This document shows, piece after piece, positions 43,385 through 50,920 of a DNA stretch of 53,645 nt. Source of the DNA: Bacillus sp. MUM 116 (lineage in GTDB: Bacteria > Bacillota > Bacilli > Bacillales > Cytobacillaceae). A program made the translations under genes and the position numbers. Each line of letters starts with the position of its first letter. Position 1 is the stretch's first letter. Location of the stretch: the NCBI RefSeq assembly GCF_001866655.1, contig NZ_MLYR01000045.1:1-53645 (forward strand). Reading direction: 5' to 3'. The notes under the pieces were generated by a model. That model saw only the letters and a program-made list of their open reading frames with translations, had not been told where the DNA came from and made no database searches.

Positions 43385-44737
43385 TTATATTGTTGTGGTT
43401 CGTTCCGCCTCGTCAAAATCTAAGTTTGCAATTTTTACTTTAAAGAACTTCGTTTGGAATAATAAATAGACAAACCCGATGCTTACCCAGACGATTCCCC
43501 CAATGAGAGCATCTTTCTGAAGGTTATACCATAAAATTCCTGTTAAACCTGCCCCAAGAATTGGCATGATGAGGTAGGCAAAGATATCTTTTCCGGTTTT
43601 GTATCTCTTTTGTCGGAACACAAAATGAGCAATGACAGATAAGTTGACAAATGTAAAGGCAATTAAGGCCCCAAAATTAATAAAAGAAGAAATGAGCTCT
43701 AGGCTTGGAGCGATCGCAAGAAGTGAAACAACGCCAACAAGGATGACATTAAAGGCTGGGGTCCTAAATTTTGGGTGTACATAACCAAAAAGTTTTTTCG
43801 GCAGGACACCGTTTCGTCCCATAACATATAAAAGACGGGATACACTGGCATGAGAGGCAAGTCCTGATGCAACAGTAGCGGCAAATGCTCCTGCAAGAAA
43901 AATCAATTTAAATAAGGTTCCTCCAACATATAAGCCAATCTCAGGCAATGTATCGTCGGTAACTTTGAAGTTCGAAACATTCGGGAATAAGGCTTGCGCA
44001 AAATAACCACAGACAAAAAAGATGGCTCCGCCGATAAAAACAGTCAGCATAATCGCACGCGGCAGTGTTTTTTGATCCTTGGCTTCCTCCGCATACATGG
44101 TGACGGCATCAAAACCAATGAAAGAAAAACATACCACTGTTGCCCCTGTTAAAATATGCCCGAGGTGGATATTGGAATGGAAAAGTGGTTCTGTTGTAAA
44201 GATGGTTCCTTGACCCATTCCTTGAGAAAGCTTAATAAAAGCAAGAACAATAAAGGCTCCAATTAATACGACTTCAAAAACGACCAGAAATGAATTCAAG
44301 CTTGAGGTTTTTCCCATACTCCACACGTTAATACCTGTTACGATGGCAACATAGGTGACTACCCAAATCCATGCAGGAACATGAGGGAAAACAGATACCA
44401 TATAAATACGGATGATGAGTGCATTGACCATTGGAAGAAGGATATAATCAAGAAGCGCAGCCCAGCCGACTAAAAATCCCAGGTGGGGGCTCATGGTTTC
44501 CTTCGTATACGTATAAGCAGAACCAGCACTAGGAAACACCTTTACCATCTTTCCGTAACTAATCGCTGTAAACAGCATAACTAGCAGTGCTGTTAAATAG
44601 GCAAGAGGGACAACGCCATTTGTTTCTTCCGACACAATCCCAAAGGTATCAAAAACAATCGTGGGTGTCATATAACCTAAACCAAGGCCAACAATGGCCC
44701 AGAGTCCAAGTGATCGTTTAAGGCTAATATTCTCCAA
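43385..44737 (-). CDS. APC superfamily permease, copy 2
   Basis: A 450-residue APC transporter, nearly identical in motifs to copy 1 (LGLGYMTPTI, SAGSAYTYTKE, GATVVCFSFIGFDAV), differing mainly in the C-terminal tail (FKVKIANLDFDEAERTTTI). TTG 44737 lies nine bases after AAAGGAGAG and gives MENISLKRSLG, matching copy 1; an upstream TTG at 44746 is too near the site. It has its own sigma-54-type promoter and terminator, so the copies are separately transcribed. Confidence 0.88.
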   Translation of the reverse strand: MENISLKRSLGLWAIVGLGLGYMTPTIVFDTFGIVSEETNGVVPLAYLTALLVMLFTAISYGKMVKVFPSAGSAYTYTKETMSPHLGFLVGWAALLDYILLPMVNALIIRIYMVSVFPHVPAWIWVVTYVAIVTGINVWSMGKTSSLNSFLVVFEVVLIGAFIVLAFIKLSQGMGQGTIFTTEPLFHSNIHLGHILTGATVVCFSFIGFDAVTMYAEEAKDQKTLPRAIMLTVFIGGAIFFVCGYFAQALFPNVSNFKVTDDTLPEIGLYVGGTLFKLIFLAGAFAATVASGLASHASVSRLLYVMGRNGVLPKKLFGYVHPKFRTPAFNVILVGVVSLLAIAPSLELISSFINFGALIAFTFVNLSVIAHFVFRQKRYKTGKDIFAYLIMPILGAGLTGILWYNLQKDALIGGIVWVSIGFVYLLFQTKFFKVKIANLDFDEAERTTTI

Positions 44738-44897
44738 TACTATCAACTCTCCTTTGAAGCACTTTATTTTTTACTTTTCTGAAAGCGATTTCATTTCAGC
44801 TAATTTAAAGATCTATAAAAACCTAAGAAACCGTGGAAAGCCAGTAATTCCGATACCTCCTAACTGTATTGATAAATATTTAACTATTATAAATAGT

Positions 44898-44913
44898 TGC
44901 AATTTTCATACCA
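44898..44913 (-). promoter_or_regulatory. Sigma-54 (SigL) promoter of APC permease 2
   Basis: The minus strand reads TGGTATGAAAATTGCA: GG-N10-GC spacing with TTGCA at -12 and a near-consensus -24. It shares TATGAAAATTGCA-like sequence with the promoter of copy 1 and lies about 160 bases before the start. Upstream, CAAACTT/AAGTTTG (near 44911-44952) and two ATGCATA copies (near 45007 and 45026) could be activator sites. Confidence 0.68.
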
Positions 44914-45031
44914 AACTTACAAACAATAATTTTTTATGGAAAAAGTTTGTTTCATCACGTTTTTTAATAGCTTTTATAAAAATTAACCAAAAAATTTTAT
45001 TTAACCATGCATAAATTATCTAGATATGCAT

Positions 45032-45070
45032 AAAAAGTTCCTCGAAAAAAAATAGCCAAGGGACTTTTTT
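45032..45070. terminator. Orphan terminator-like hairpin
   Basis: AAAAAGTTCC pairs with GGGACTTTTTT (one G-U) across an A-rich loop. No coding gene ends here on either strand, so it could close a small RNA or be a remnant. Within 44738-45307 the other content is the sigma-54 promoter, the TIR element and the TetR-type operator; no gene seen. Confidence 0.4.
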
Positions 45071-45073
45071 ATT

Positions 45074-45152
45074 AGGCTGTGTTAAGGGTCATTATTGATT
45101 TTTTAACCATGTTGATTGGAGCGGAAATCAACAGTCAAATTTAACACAGCCT
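45074..45152. mobile_element. 79-base MITE-like element with 12-base terminal inverted repeats
   Basis: Perfect ends AGGCTGTGTTAA (45074-45085) and TTAACACAGCCT (45141-45152). The interior holds GTTGATTGGAGCGGAA immediately joined to ATCAAC (45111-45132), i.e. the two ends of the larger element at 48285-48414 fused through their common GGAGCGGAA. It has no coding capacity. Confidence 0.7.
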
Positions 45153-45215
45153 TTTATTAAAATCTTGCAAATTAAAACTTGTGTTATCTGAAGGTTCAGA
45201 ATAAAATTAAGCTAG

Positions 45216-45235
45216 CATACTAACCGGTGGGTATG
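45216..45235. promoter_or_regulatory. TetR-type operator upstream of the acyl-CoA operon
   Basis: ATACTAACCGGTGGGTAT (45217-45234), flanked by C and G, is an imperfect palindrome centred on ACCGGT, the style of site bound by TetR-family regulators of fatty acid degradation. It sits about 75 bases before the acyl-CoA dehydrogenase start. No tetR gene is in the window. Confidence 0.5.
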
Positions 45236-45307
45236 TTTTAGGGGCAATTTGCATATTATTTTTTTGGTAATAGGAAAGATTCTATGAATTAGAATGGAGT
45301 GAATGGT

Positions 45308-46486
45308 ATGCATTTACGACTTACCGATGAACAAAAAATGGTGCAAAAAACAATTAGAAGATTTGTAGAAAAAGAATTAATGCCGCTTGAAAACGATGTG
45401 CTCAGAAATGAAAGAGAGGGCAGGCCCAGCCTTCCGCCGGGCAAGCTGAAAGAACTGCAATTAAAGGCGAAAGAAGCGGGTTTTTGGGGAATCAATACAC
45501 CGGAGGAATATGGAGGCGCCAATCTTGGCCAAATGATGATGGCAATTGTATTAATGGAAGTTTCCAAAACCTTTGTGCCTTTTCAGTTTGGCGGTTCTGC
45601 CGATAATATCCTTTATTATGGTAACGAAGAACAAAAGAAGAAATATTTAATTCCAACCATAAATGGTGAAAAGAAATCCTGTTTTGCAATGACCGAGCCT
45701 GGTGCCGGATCTGATACAAGAAATATAAAAATGTCTGCCGTAAAAGATGGCAATGAATGGGCGCTGAATGGGGAAAAGACGTTTATCACCGGTGGAAATG
45801 AAGCTGATTTTGTAATGGTAATTGCGATTACTGATACGGAGCTCCATCAAAAGACATTGGGGCGTGAAGGGGTTACTTGTTTTATTGTCGACAGAGAAAT
45901 GGGCTGGAAATCCGAATATATACATACAATGGGAGAATGGGGACCAGCCGGCTTAGTCTTTGAAAATGTCCGTGTGCCGCAGGAAAATATCCTTGGCGAG
46001 CTTCATAAAGGTTACAATATCGGGCTTGAATGGATCGGGTTTGCCAGATGGATTGTCGGTGCAAGAGCAGTCGGTGCAGCGGAGCGCTTACTTCAGATGG
46101 CAATTGATTACTCTAAAGAGCGGATTACCTTTGGCAAGCCGATTGCTGAAAGGCAGGCAATCCAGTGGCAGATTGCGGATTCAGCGGTTGAAATTGAAGC
46201 AGCGAGATGGCTGGTATTAAATGCAGCGTTCACACTGGACCAAGGGGAAGACAATCGCCATTTAGCGTCGATGGCCAAATTATATGGTTCAAATATGGGC
46301 AACTGCGTTGTCGACCGCGTATTGCAAATCCATGGAGGCATGGGATATACAAAGGAACTTCCAATCGAACGCTGGTACCGAGAAGCAAGACTTTGGAGAA
46401 TCTATGATGGCACAGATGAAATTCAGAAGATGATTATTGCTAGAAACTTGATTAAGGGGCATGTAAAAATAGGACAATATGTTTAA
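45308..46486 (+). CDS. Acyl-CoA dehydrogenase
   Basis: A 392-residue FAD flavoenzyme that introduces a 2,3 double bond into acyl-CoA. Motifs: GINTPEEYGGANLG, CFAMTEPGAGSDTRNI, WALNGEKTFITGG, ERITFGKPIAERQAIQWQIAD (from about residue 263), GGMGYTKELPIERWYREARLW and IYDGTDEIQKMIIARN. Many acyl-CoA dehydrogenases have Glu (YEGT) as base in this last motif; here it is Asp (YDGT). ATG 45308 lies eight bases after TGGAG. First gene of the acyl-CoA cluster. Confidence 0.92.
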   Translation: MHLRLTDEQKMVQKTIRRFVEKELMPLENDVLRNEREGRPSLPPGKLKELQLKAKEAGFWGINTPEEYGGANLGQMMMAIVLMEVSKTFVPFQFGGSADNILYYGNEEQKKKYLIPTINGEKKSCFAMTEPGAGSDTRNIKMSAVKDGNEWALNGEKTFITGGNEADFVMVIAITDTELHQKTLGREGVTCFIVDREMGWKSEYIHTMGEWGPAGLVFENVRVPQENILGELHKGYNIGLEWIGFARWIVGARAVGAAERLLQMAIDYSKERITFGKPIAERQAIQWQIADSAVEIEAARWLVLNAAFTLDQGEDNRHLASMAKLYGSNMGNCVVDRVLQIHGGMGYTKELPIERWYREARLWRIYDGTDEIQKMIIARNLIKGHVKIGQYV

Positions 46487-46567
46487 TAGGAAAGAATTGT
46501 AAGAATTCTTTTTATCATAGTAAAATAAAAAGAGTAATAGATTTGAATGGTGGAAGGGGTTTTTAAT

Positions 46568-47332
46568 ATGGCAGGAAGGTTTGAAGGGAAGGTCGCATTT
46601 GTAACAGGAGGAAGCCGCGGGATTGGAAAAGGAATTGTTGAACTTTTTGCAGAAGAGGGTGCCAAGGTTGCCATAATTGATTTAAATGAAGATGCGTTAA
46701 ATGAAACAACAAGTGAATTTAGAGAAAAGGGATATGAGGTTTATTCGAAAGTAGCAAATGTGGTTGATTCCGAGCAGGTGGAAACAGCAGTTAAAGAGAT
46801 TTATGAAACATTCGGTTCCGTTGATATTCTTGTCAACAATGCGGGCGTGATTCGTGATAACATGTTGTTTAAAATGACGGATTCCGATTGGCAGATGGTG
46901 ATGGATGTTCATTTAAAAGGTTCTTTTAATGCCACCCGGGCTGTGCAAAAATACATGGTAGAAAAGAAATACGGCCGGATTATTAATATTTCCTCTACCT
47001 CTGCGCTTGGCAATCGCGGTCAAGCCAATTATGCAGCAGCCAAAGCGGGGTTACAGGGTTTTACCAAGACTTTGGCGATTGAACTTGGTAAATACGGAAT
47101 CACGGCAAATTCAGTAGCACCAGGTTTTATTGAAACAGAAATGACCAGGGCAACTGCAGAAAGAATCGGGATTCCATTTGAGACTTTGGTCGAGGCCAGT
47201 GTGTCTCAAATTCCTGTTGGCAGGAGCGGAAAGCCAGCTGATATTGCCAATGCGGTTGCTTTCTTTGCCGATGAAAAAACATCTTTTGTCAGTGGGCAGG
47301 TTATTTATGTTGCCGGTGGTCCTAAATGCTAA
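46568..47332 (+). CDS. FabG-like 3-hydroxyacyl dehydrogenase (SDR)
   Basis: A 254-residue classical SDR: VTGGSRGIGKGIVELFAEEG, DILVNNAGVIRDNMLFKM, catalytic ISSTSALGNRGQANYAAAK (from Ser to YxxxK) and FVSGQVIYVAGGP. ATG 46568 follows GGAAGGGG. In this cluster it should oxidise 3-hydroxyacyl-CoA made by the MaoC hydratases, or act in reverse. A weak hairpin at about 46491-46514 separates it from the dehydrogenase gene. It is distinct from the SDR in the thiamine operon. Confidence 0.9.
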   Translation: MAGRFEGKVAFVTGGSRGIGKGIVELFAEEGAKVAIIDLNEDALNETTSEFREKGYEVYSKVANVVDSEQVETAVKEIYETFGSVDILVNNAGVIRDNMLFKMTDSDWQMVMDVHLKGSFNATRAVQKYMVEKKYGRIINISSTSALGNRGQANYAAAKAGLQGFTKTLAIELGKYGITANSVAPGFIETEMTRATAERIGIPFETLVEASVSQIPVGRSGKPADIANAVAFFADEKTSFVSGQVIYVAGGPKC

Positions 47333-47346
47333 ACAAGTGAGGTGGG

Positions 47347-47802
47347 ATGGAATTGTTTAAACAACATATTGGCAAGCGATCAACCAAAGTTAAAAATGCC
47401 GTTGAAAGAGGGGCTGTCAAAAAATTTGCTGAAGCTATTGGCGATATGCAGCCAATTTATTTTGATGAAGAGGTTGGAAAACAATCAAGGTATAAAGCCA
47501 ATATTGCCCCCCCTACTTTTCCAAGAACATTTAATTATGGGGAAATTGAAGGATTCCATCTTCCTGTTAAAGGCTTGATTCATGGGGAACAAACCTTTCA
47601 TTATGCTCGGCCGCTGTTGGTAGGAGAAGACATTTTCTGTTATTCTGTCGTGAAAAGCTATATGGAGAAAAAAGGCGGCTTTGGTAATATGGGTCTTCTT
47701 GTCCTTGAAAGCTTTGGGGAGGATGCAGCCGGAAATACCATTTTTAGCTCTACCATGACGATTGTAATATCTGAAGCGGTGAGGAAGGTGTTAACGCAAT
47801 GA
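47347..47802 (+). CDS. MaoC-N / FAS1-like hydratase subunit
   Basis: A 151-residue hot-dog-fold protein: FAEAIGDMQPIYFDEEVGK near residue 27, APPTFPRTFNYG, LIHGEQTFHYARPLLVGED and a C-terminal SSTMTIVIS strand. It resembles the HadA/HadC-type N-subunit of (R)-hydratases, which lacks the catalytic Asp-His of its partner. It overlaps the next MaoC gene by four bases, consistent with a two-subunit enzyme. Confidence 0.85.
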   Translation: MELFKQHIGKRSTKVKNAVERGAVKKFAEAIGDMQPIYFDEEVGKQSRYKANIAPPTFPRTFNYGEIEGFHLPVKGLIHGEQTFHYARPLLVGEDIFCYSVVKSYMEKKGGFGNMGLLVLESFGEDAAGNTIFSSTMTIVISEAVRKVLTQ

Positions 47803-48197
47803 CTCTTGCACAGTTACAGGTCGGAGAATCGATAAAAGAGGTTCAGCTTGAACCTGTTTCAAGGCTCGACTTAATTAAATACGCAGGTGCATCCGGCGAT
47901 TATAATCCGATTCACACGATTGATGAAGAAGCTAAAAAAGCCGGACTGCCGGCTATTATTGCCCATGGGATGTGGACGATGGGAAACCTCGCCAAGCTGT
48001 TTACTGCCAATTATGAGGAAGGGTTCATTCAGGATTATTCCATCCGATTTAAAGGAATGGTCTTTTTAAACGATGTCGTAACGCTTAAAGCGATTTTAAT
48101 AGAGAAGAAGGACCCGAACCTCCACTTTAAAGTTGAAGCAATTAATCAGGATGAAAGAGTGGTGTTAAAAGGGGAGGTTGTGTATCACCTGTATTAA
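47799..48197 (+). CDS. MaoC-type (R)-specific hydratase subunit
   Basis: A 132-residue hot-dog protein with the hydratase 2 motif YAGASGDYNPIHTIDEEAKK (residues 28 on), containing the catalytic Asp and His, then GLPAIIAHGMWTMGNL. Pairs with the upstream subunit as in mycobacterial HadAB, hydrating trans-2-enoyl-CoA. A terminator follows at 48208-48240. Confidence 0.88.
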   Translation: MTLAQLQVGESIKEVQLEPVSRLDLIKYAGASGDYNPIHTIDEEAKKAGLPAIIAHGMWTMGNLAKLFTANYEEGFIQDYSIRFKGMVFLNDVVTLKAILIEKKDPNLHFKVEAINQDERVVLKGEVVYHLY

Positions 48198-48207
48198 TAA
48201 AAAGAAT

Positions 48208-48240
48208 AAGGAGACAGTAAAAAATCTTGTCTCCTTTATA
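48208..48240 (+). terminator. Terminator after the MaoC pair
   Basis: AAGGAGACA pairs with TGTCTCCTT and is followed by a T-rich stretch. It suggests that the downstream ligase, R2lox and alcohol dehydrogenase genes may have their own promoter, or read-through. Confidence 0.78.
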
Positions 48241-48246
48241 TTTTAA

Positions 48247-48433
48247 AGCCTGTGTAAATTGACAATGTTGATTTTTTTAACCCTGTTGATTGGAGCGGAA
48301 GGCTCGAAGACTCCTGCGGGAGTACGGGGAGGGGAGACCCCGCAGAAGCGCAAGCGTCAAGGAGCCTCTCCGGACCGCCCTAAGGTGCGCGAAGTGCTTG
48401 GAGCGGAAATCAACAAACAAGTTTAACACAGCC
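48247..48433. mobile_element. 187-base MITE-like element with nested dispersed repeat
   Basis: Outer ends are related to the 45-kb copy: left AAGCCTGTGTAAATT (degenerate), right AGTTTAACACAGCC. Inside, GTTGATTGGAGCGGAA (48285-48300), a GC-rich 100-base core with GACTCCTGCGGGAGTACGG, then GGAGCGGAAATCAAC (48400-48414). The GGAGCGGAA copies are 108 bases apart. No coding capacity. Confidence 0.72.
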
Positions 48434-48461
48434 ATTTTAAAAAAGTGAAAGGATTGATTTT

Positions 48462-49982
48462 GTGGAGCTCAAAGAGCTGCTCGAAACAAATACCGCTCAG
48501 TTTGGGGAATATCCTTTTCTGTATTTTAAAGAAAAGCACTACACCAATGTTGAGACAAAGAATTATGCGGATTGCTTAGCAGCAGGTTTAAGAAAATTAG
48601 GGATTGCGAAAGGGGACCGGGTCATGGTCGTGATGCCCAACTGCCCTGAAGTCCTATTTGCCTACCAAGGAATCTCACGTGCAGGCGCAATCATCGTTCC
48701 CATCATGTTTACCCTTCATACAAAAGAAATTCAATATATTGCCCACAATTCCGGTGCCAAAGCGGTAATTACCTCATCACAAGTTTTGGAAAAGATAGAA
48801 AAAGCATTAGAAGAACTGCCAGTAAAACCTCTCATCATCGCAGCAGACCAGCCTTCAAACACGAATCTATTAAATTTCTACGATGTAATGGAAGATTTAA
48901 TTCAAGATCAAATGGATAGAAACACAAATGAGGAAGACACAGCCGTTATTCTCTATACATCTGGAACAACCGGAAATCCAAAAGGTGTTATGTTAACCCA
49001 TAAAAACTTATACTCCAATGCCTTAAATTCAGCAAAACATAGCGGAACTGAACGCGGGACAACGCTGGGGGTTCTTCCCCTTGCCCATGTCTATGGACTG
49101 ACTGTTTCTAATATCAGTTATTTAACAGGAAGTTCAATTGTTGTTTTTTCTCAATTTGATATAAAAGAAGTTTTTAGAGCGATTGAGCAATTTAAGGTAA
49201 AAACGTTTTCTGCTGTTCCGGCGATGATTCATGCCATGGTGTCCTATCCCGATGCAAAGAGATTTGATACCTCTAGTCTGGAATCGGTTGGATCGGGTTC
49301 TGCTCCGTTTCCTGTTGCATTACTTCATGCTTTTGAGGAAAAGTTTGGAGCAGTAGTGTACGAGGGATATGGGTTATCGGAGGCAGCACCAGTGGTAACG
49401 GCCCATCGGAAAGGCCTGGTCATTAAACCCGGTTCGGTTGGAGTCCCAATCCCTGGGGTGAAAGTGAAAGTTGTCGACGACCTCGGAGTAGAACTTCCAA
49501 TCGGTGAGGTTGGCGAGTTGATTGTCCGCGGCAATAATGTCACGCCCGGCTATTACCAAATTCCAGAAGAATCAATGCGGGTATTAAAAGAAAAATGGTT
49601 GCATACGGGTGATATGGCCCGGATCGATGATGAAGGCTATGTCTATATCGTTGATCGGAAAAAGGATTTAATTATCCGCGGCGGTTTCAATGTGTACCCG
49701 AGAGATGTCGAAGAAATTCTTAATGCTCATGAAGAGGTGTTTGAGGCGGCTGTTGTTGGGGTGCCGGACGAACGAATGGGAGAGGAAATGGTTGCCTGTG
49801 TCGTGAAAAAGTCGGGTTCAAGAGTATCTGAGTATGAATTAATCCGCCATTGCCAATTTCATTTGGCCAAAAACAAAACTCCGAGAAAAGTTATTTTTCT
49901 TGAGTCGCTTCCACGTAATGGTGTAGGGAAAATTTTAAAAACGCAACTGAGGGAAACAGCGATAGAAAATTTTATTCGTTGA
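48462..49982 (+). CDS. Long-chain fatty-acid-type acyl-CoA ligase
   Basis: A 506-residue AMP-forming ligase of the ANL superfamily: AVILYTSGTTGNPKGVMLTH (P-loop), YGLSEAAPVVTAHRKG (A5), HTGDMARIDDEGYVYIVDRK and IIRGGFNVYPRDVEEILN, plus the catalytic Lys in PRNGVGKILKTQLRE. GTG 48462 follows AAAGGA. It would activate the acid that enters the dehydrogenase/hydratase route. Chain-length preference cannot be read. Confidence 0.92.
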   Translation: MELKELLETNTAQFGEYPFLYFKEKHYTNVETKNYADCLAAGLRKLGIAKGDRVMVVMPNCPEVLFAYQGISRAGAIIVPIMFTLHTKEIQYIAHNSGAKAVITSSQVLEKIEKALEELPVKPLIIAADQPSNTNLLNFYDVMEDLIQDQMDRNTNEEDTAVILYTSGTTGNPKGVMLTHKNLYSNALNSAKHSGTERGTTLGVLPLAHVYGLTVSNISYLTGSSIVVFSQFDIKEVFRAIEQFKVKTFSAVPAMIHAMVSYPDAKRFDTSSLESVGSGSAPFPVALLHAFEEKFGAVVYEGYGLSEAAPVVTAHRKGLVIKPGSVGVPIPGVKVKVVDDLGVELPIGEVGELIVRGNNVTPGYYQIPEESMRVLKEKWLHTGDMARIDDEGYVYIVDRKKDLIIRGGFNVYPRDVEEILNAHEEVFEAAVVGVPDERMGEEMVACVVKKSGSRVSEYELIRHCQFHLAKNKTPRKVIFLESLPRNGVGKILKTQLRETAIENFIR

Positions 49983-49996
49983 AGGGAGAAGGATCG

Positions 49997-50890
49997 ATGG
50001 AAGGAAGAAAAATGTTAACGACGAGCAACAGGGGATTACTGGAGGATTCATTTCCGTATCGATTATACCAAAAGGCTAAGAGGCAGGGAACATGGAATCC
50101 GGCGGATATTGATTTTAGTCAGGATCAAAAAGACTGGAAAACAATGAATAGTGAACAGCAAGAAGATATTTTACGGCTTATCTCTCAATTTCAGGCAGGC
50201 GAGGAAGCAGTAACGCTTGACCTTTTACCGCTGATTATGGCGATTGCCAAGGAAGGACGTCTTGAGGAGGAAATGTTTTTAACCACCTTTTTATTTGAGG
50301 AAGCAAAGCATACAGAGTTTTTCCGCCTTGTGCTAAATGCGATTGGCGAAAAAGGAGACCTCTCGCATTTCCACACCGGCACTTTTAAAACCATTTTCTA
50401 CGAAATTCTGCCAACGACCATGGAGCGGCTGGTTACGGATCAATCTCCTGAGGCAATTGCTGAAGCGTCAGTAGTTTATAACATGTTTGTCGTAGGGGTA
50501 TTAGCCGAGACAGGTTATTTTTCTTTTTATAACGCACTTGAAGCAGCTAGAATCATGCCCGGGCTTTTAGAAGGAGTAGGAAACCTGAAAAAGGATGAAT
50601 CGCGACATATCGGATATGGCACTTTCCTGCTGCAGCGATTAATTTGTGAACATCCACATCTCTTTGATTTTGTTGCAAATAAGATGGCTGAACTAACACC
50701 ACTTGCGGTCAGGTTAAACCAAGAAGGGATTGACGGAAGGGAGGTAAGTTCATTTGGTGGTAATCCCGAGGATATCATGAATTTTACGATGAAACAGCTG
50801 TCGGTCCGAATGGAAATTTTAGCAAGGGCGAAGGGCAAGAAAATAGAAGAGATTTATAGATTTACGGAAAGTGATCTTGGAGTTTTATAG
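49997..50890 (+). CDS. R2-like ligand-binding oxidase (R2lox) with altered metal ligand
   Basis: A 297-residue ferritin-like protein of the R2lox family, related to ribonucleotide reductase R2. Metal ligands Glu69 (QAGEEAVT), Glu102 and His105 (FEEAKHTEFF), Glu201 and His204 (KKDESRHIGYG) and the ether cross-link pair Val72/Tyr161 are in place, numbered from ATG 49997. At 166 the sequence reads YNMFVVGVLAETGY; R2lox proteins have Glu (VEG) here, a site-2 ligand. The GTA codon differs from GAA by one base. R2lox binds a long-chain fatty acid, fitting the acyl-CoA neighbours. Confidence 0.88.
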   Translation: MEGRKMLTTSNRGLLEDSFPYRLYQKAKRQGTWNPADIDFSQDQKDWKTMNSEQQEDILRLISQFQAGEEAVTLDLLPLIMAIAKEGRLEEEMFLTTFLFEEAKHTEFFRLVLNAIGEKGDLSHFHTGTFKTIFYEILPTTMERLVTDQSPEAIAEASVVYNMFVVGVLAETGYFSFYNALEAARIMPGLLEGVGNLKKDESRHIGYGTFLLQRLICEHPHLFDFVANKMAELTPLAVRLNQEGIDGREVSSFGGNPEDIMNFTMKQLSVRMEILARAKGKKIEEIYRFTESDLGVL

Positions 50891-50920
50891 ATTTTACTAA
50901 ATGGAGGAGTGGATATTTGA

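Noticed and set aside
43263..43469. Plus-strand frame between the two permeases
   Set aside because: No binding site, crosses the terminator and runs into the antisense of permease 2.
44694..45014. 106-codon plus-strand frame before the acyl-CoA cluster
   Set aside because: Begins in antisense of permease 2 and covers the sigma-54 promoter; AT-driven composition and no binding site.
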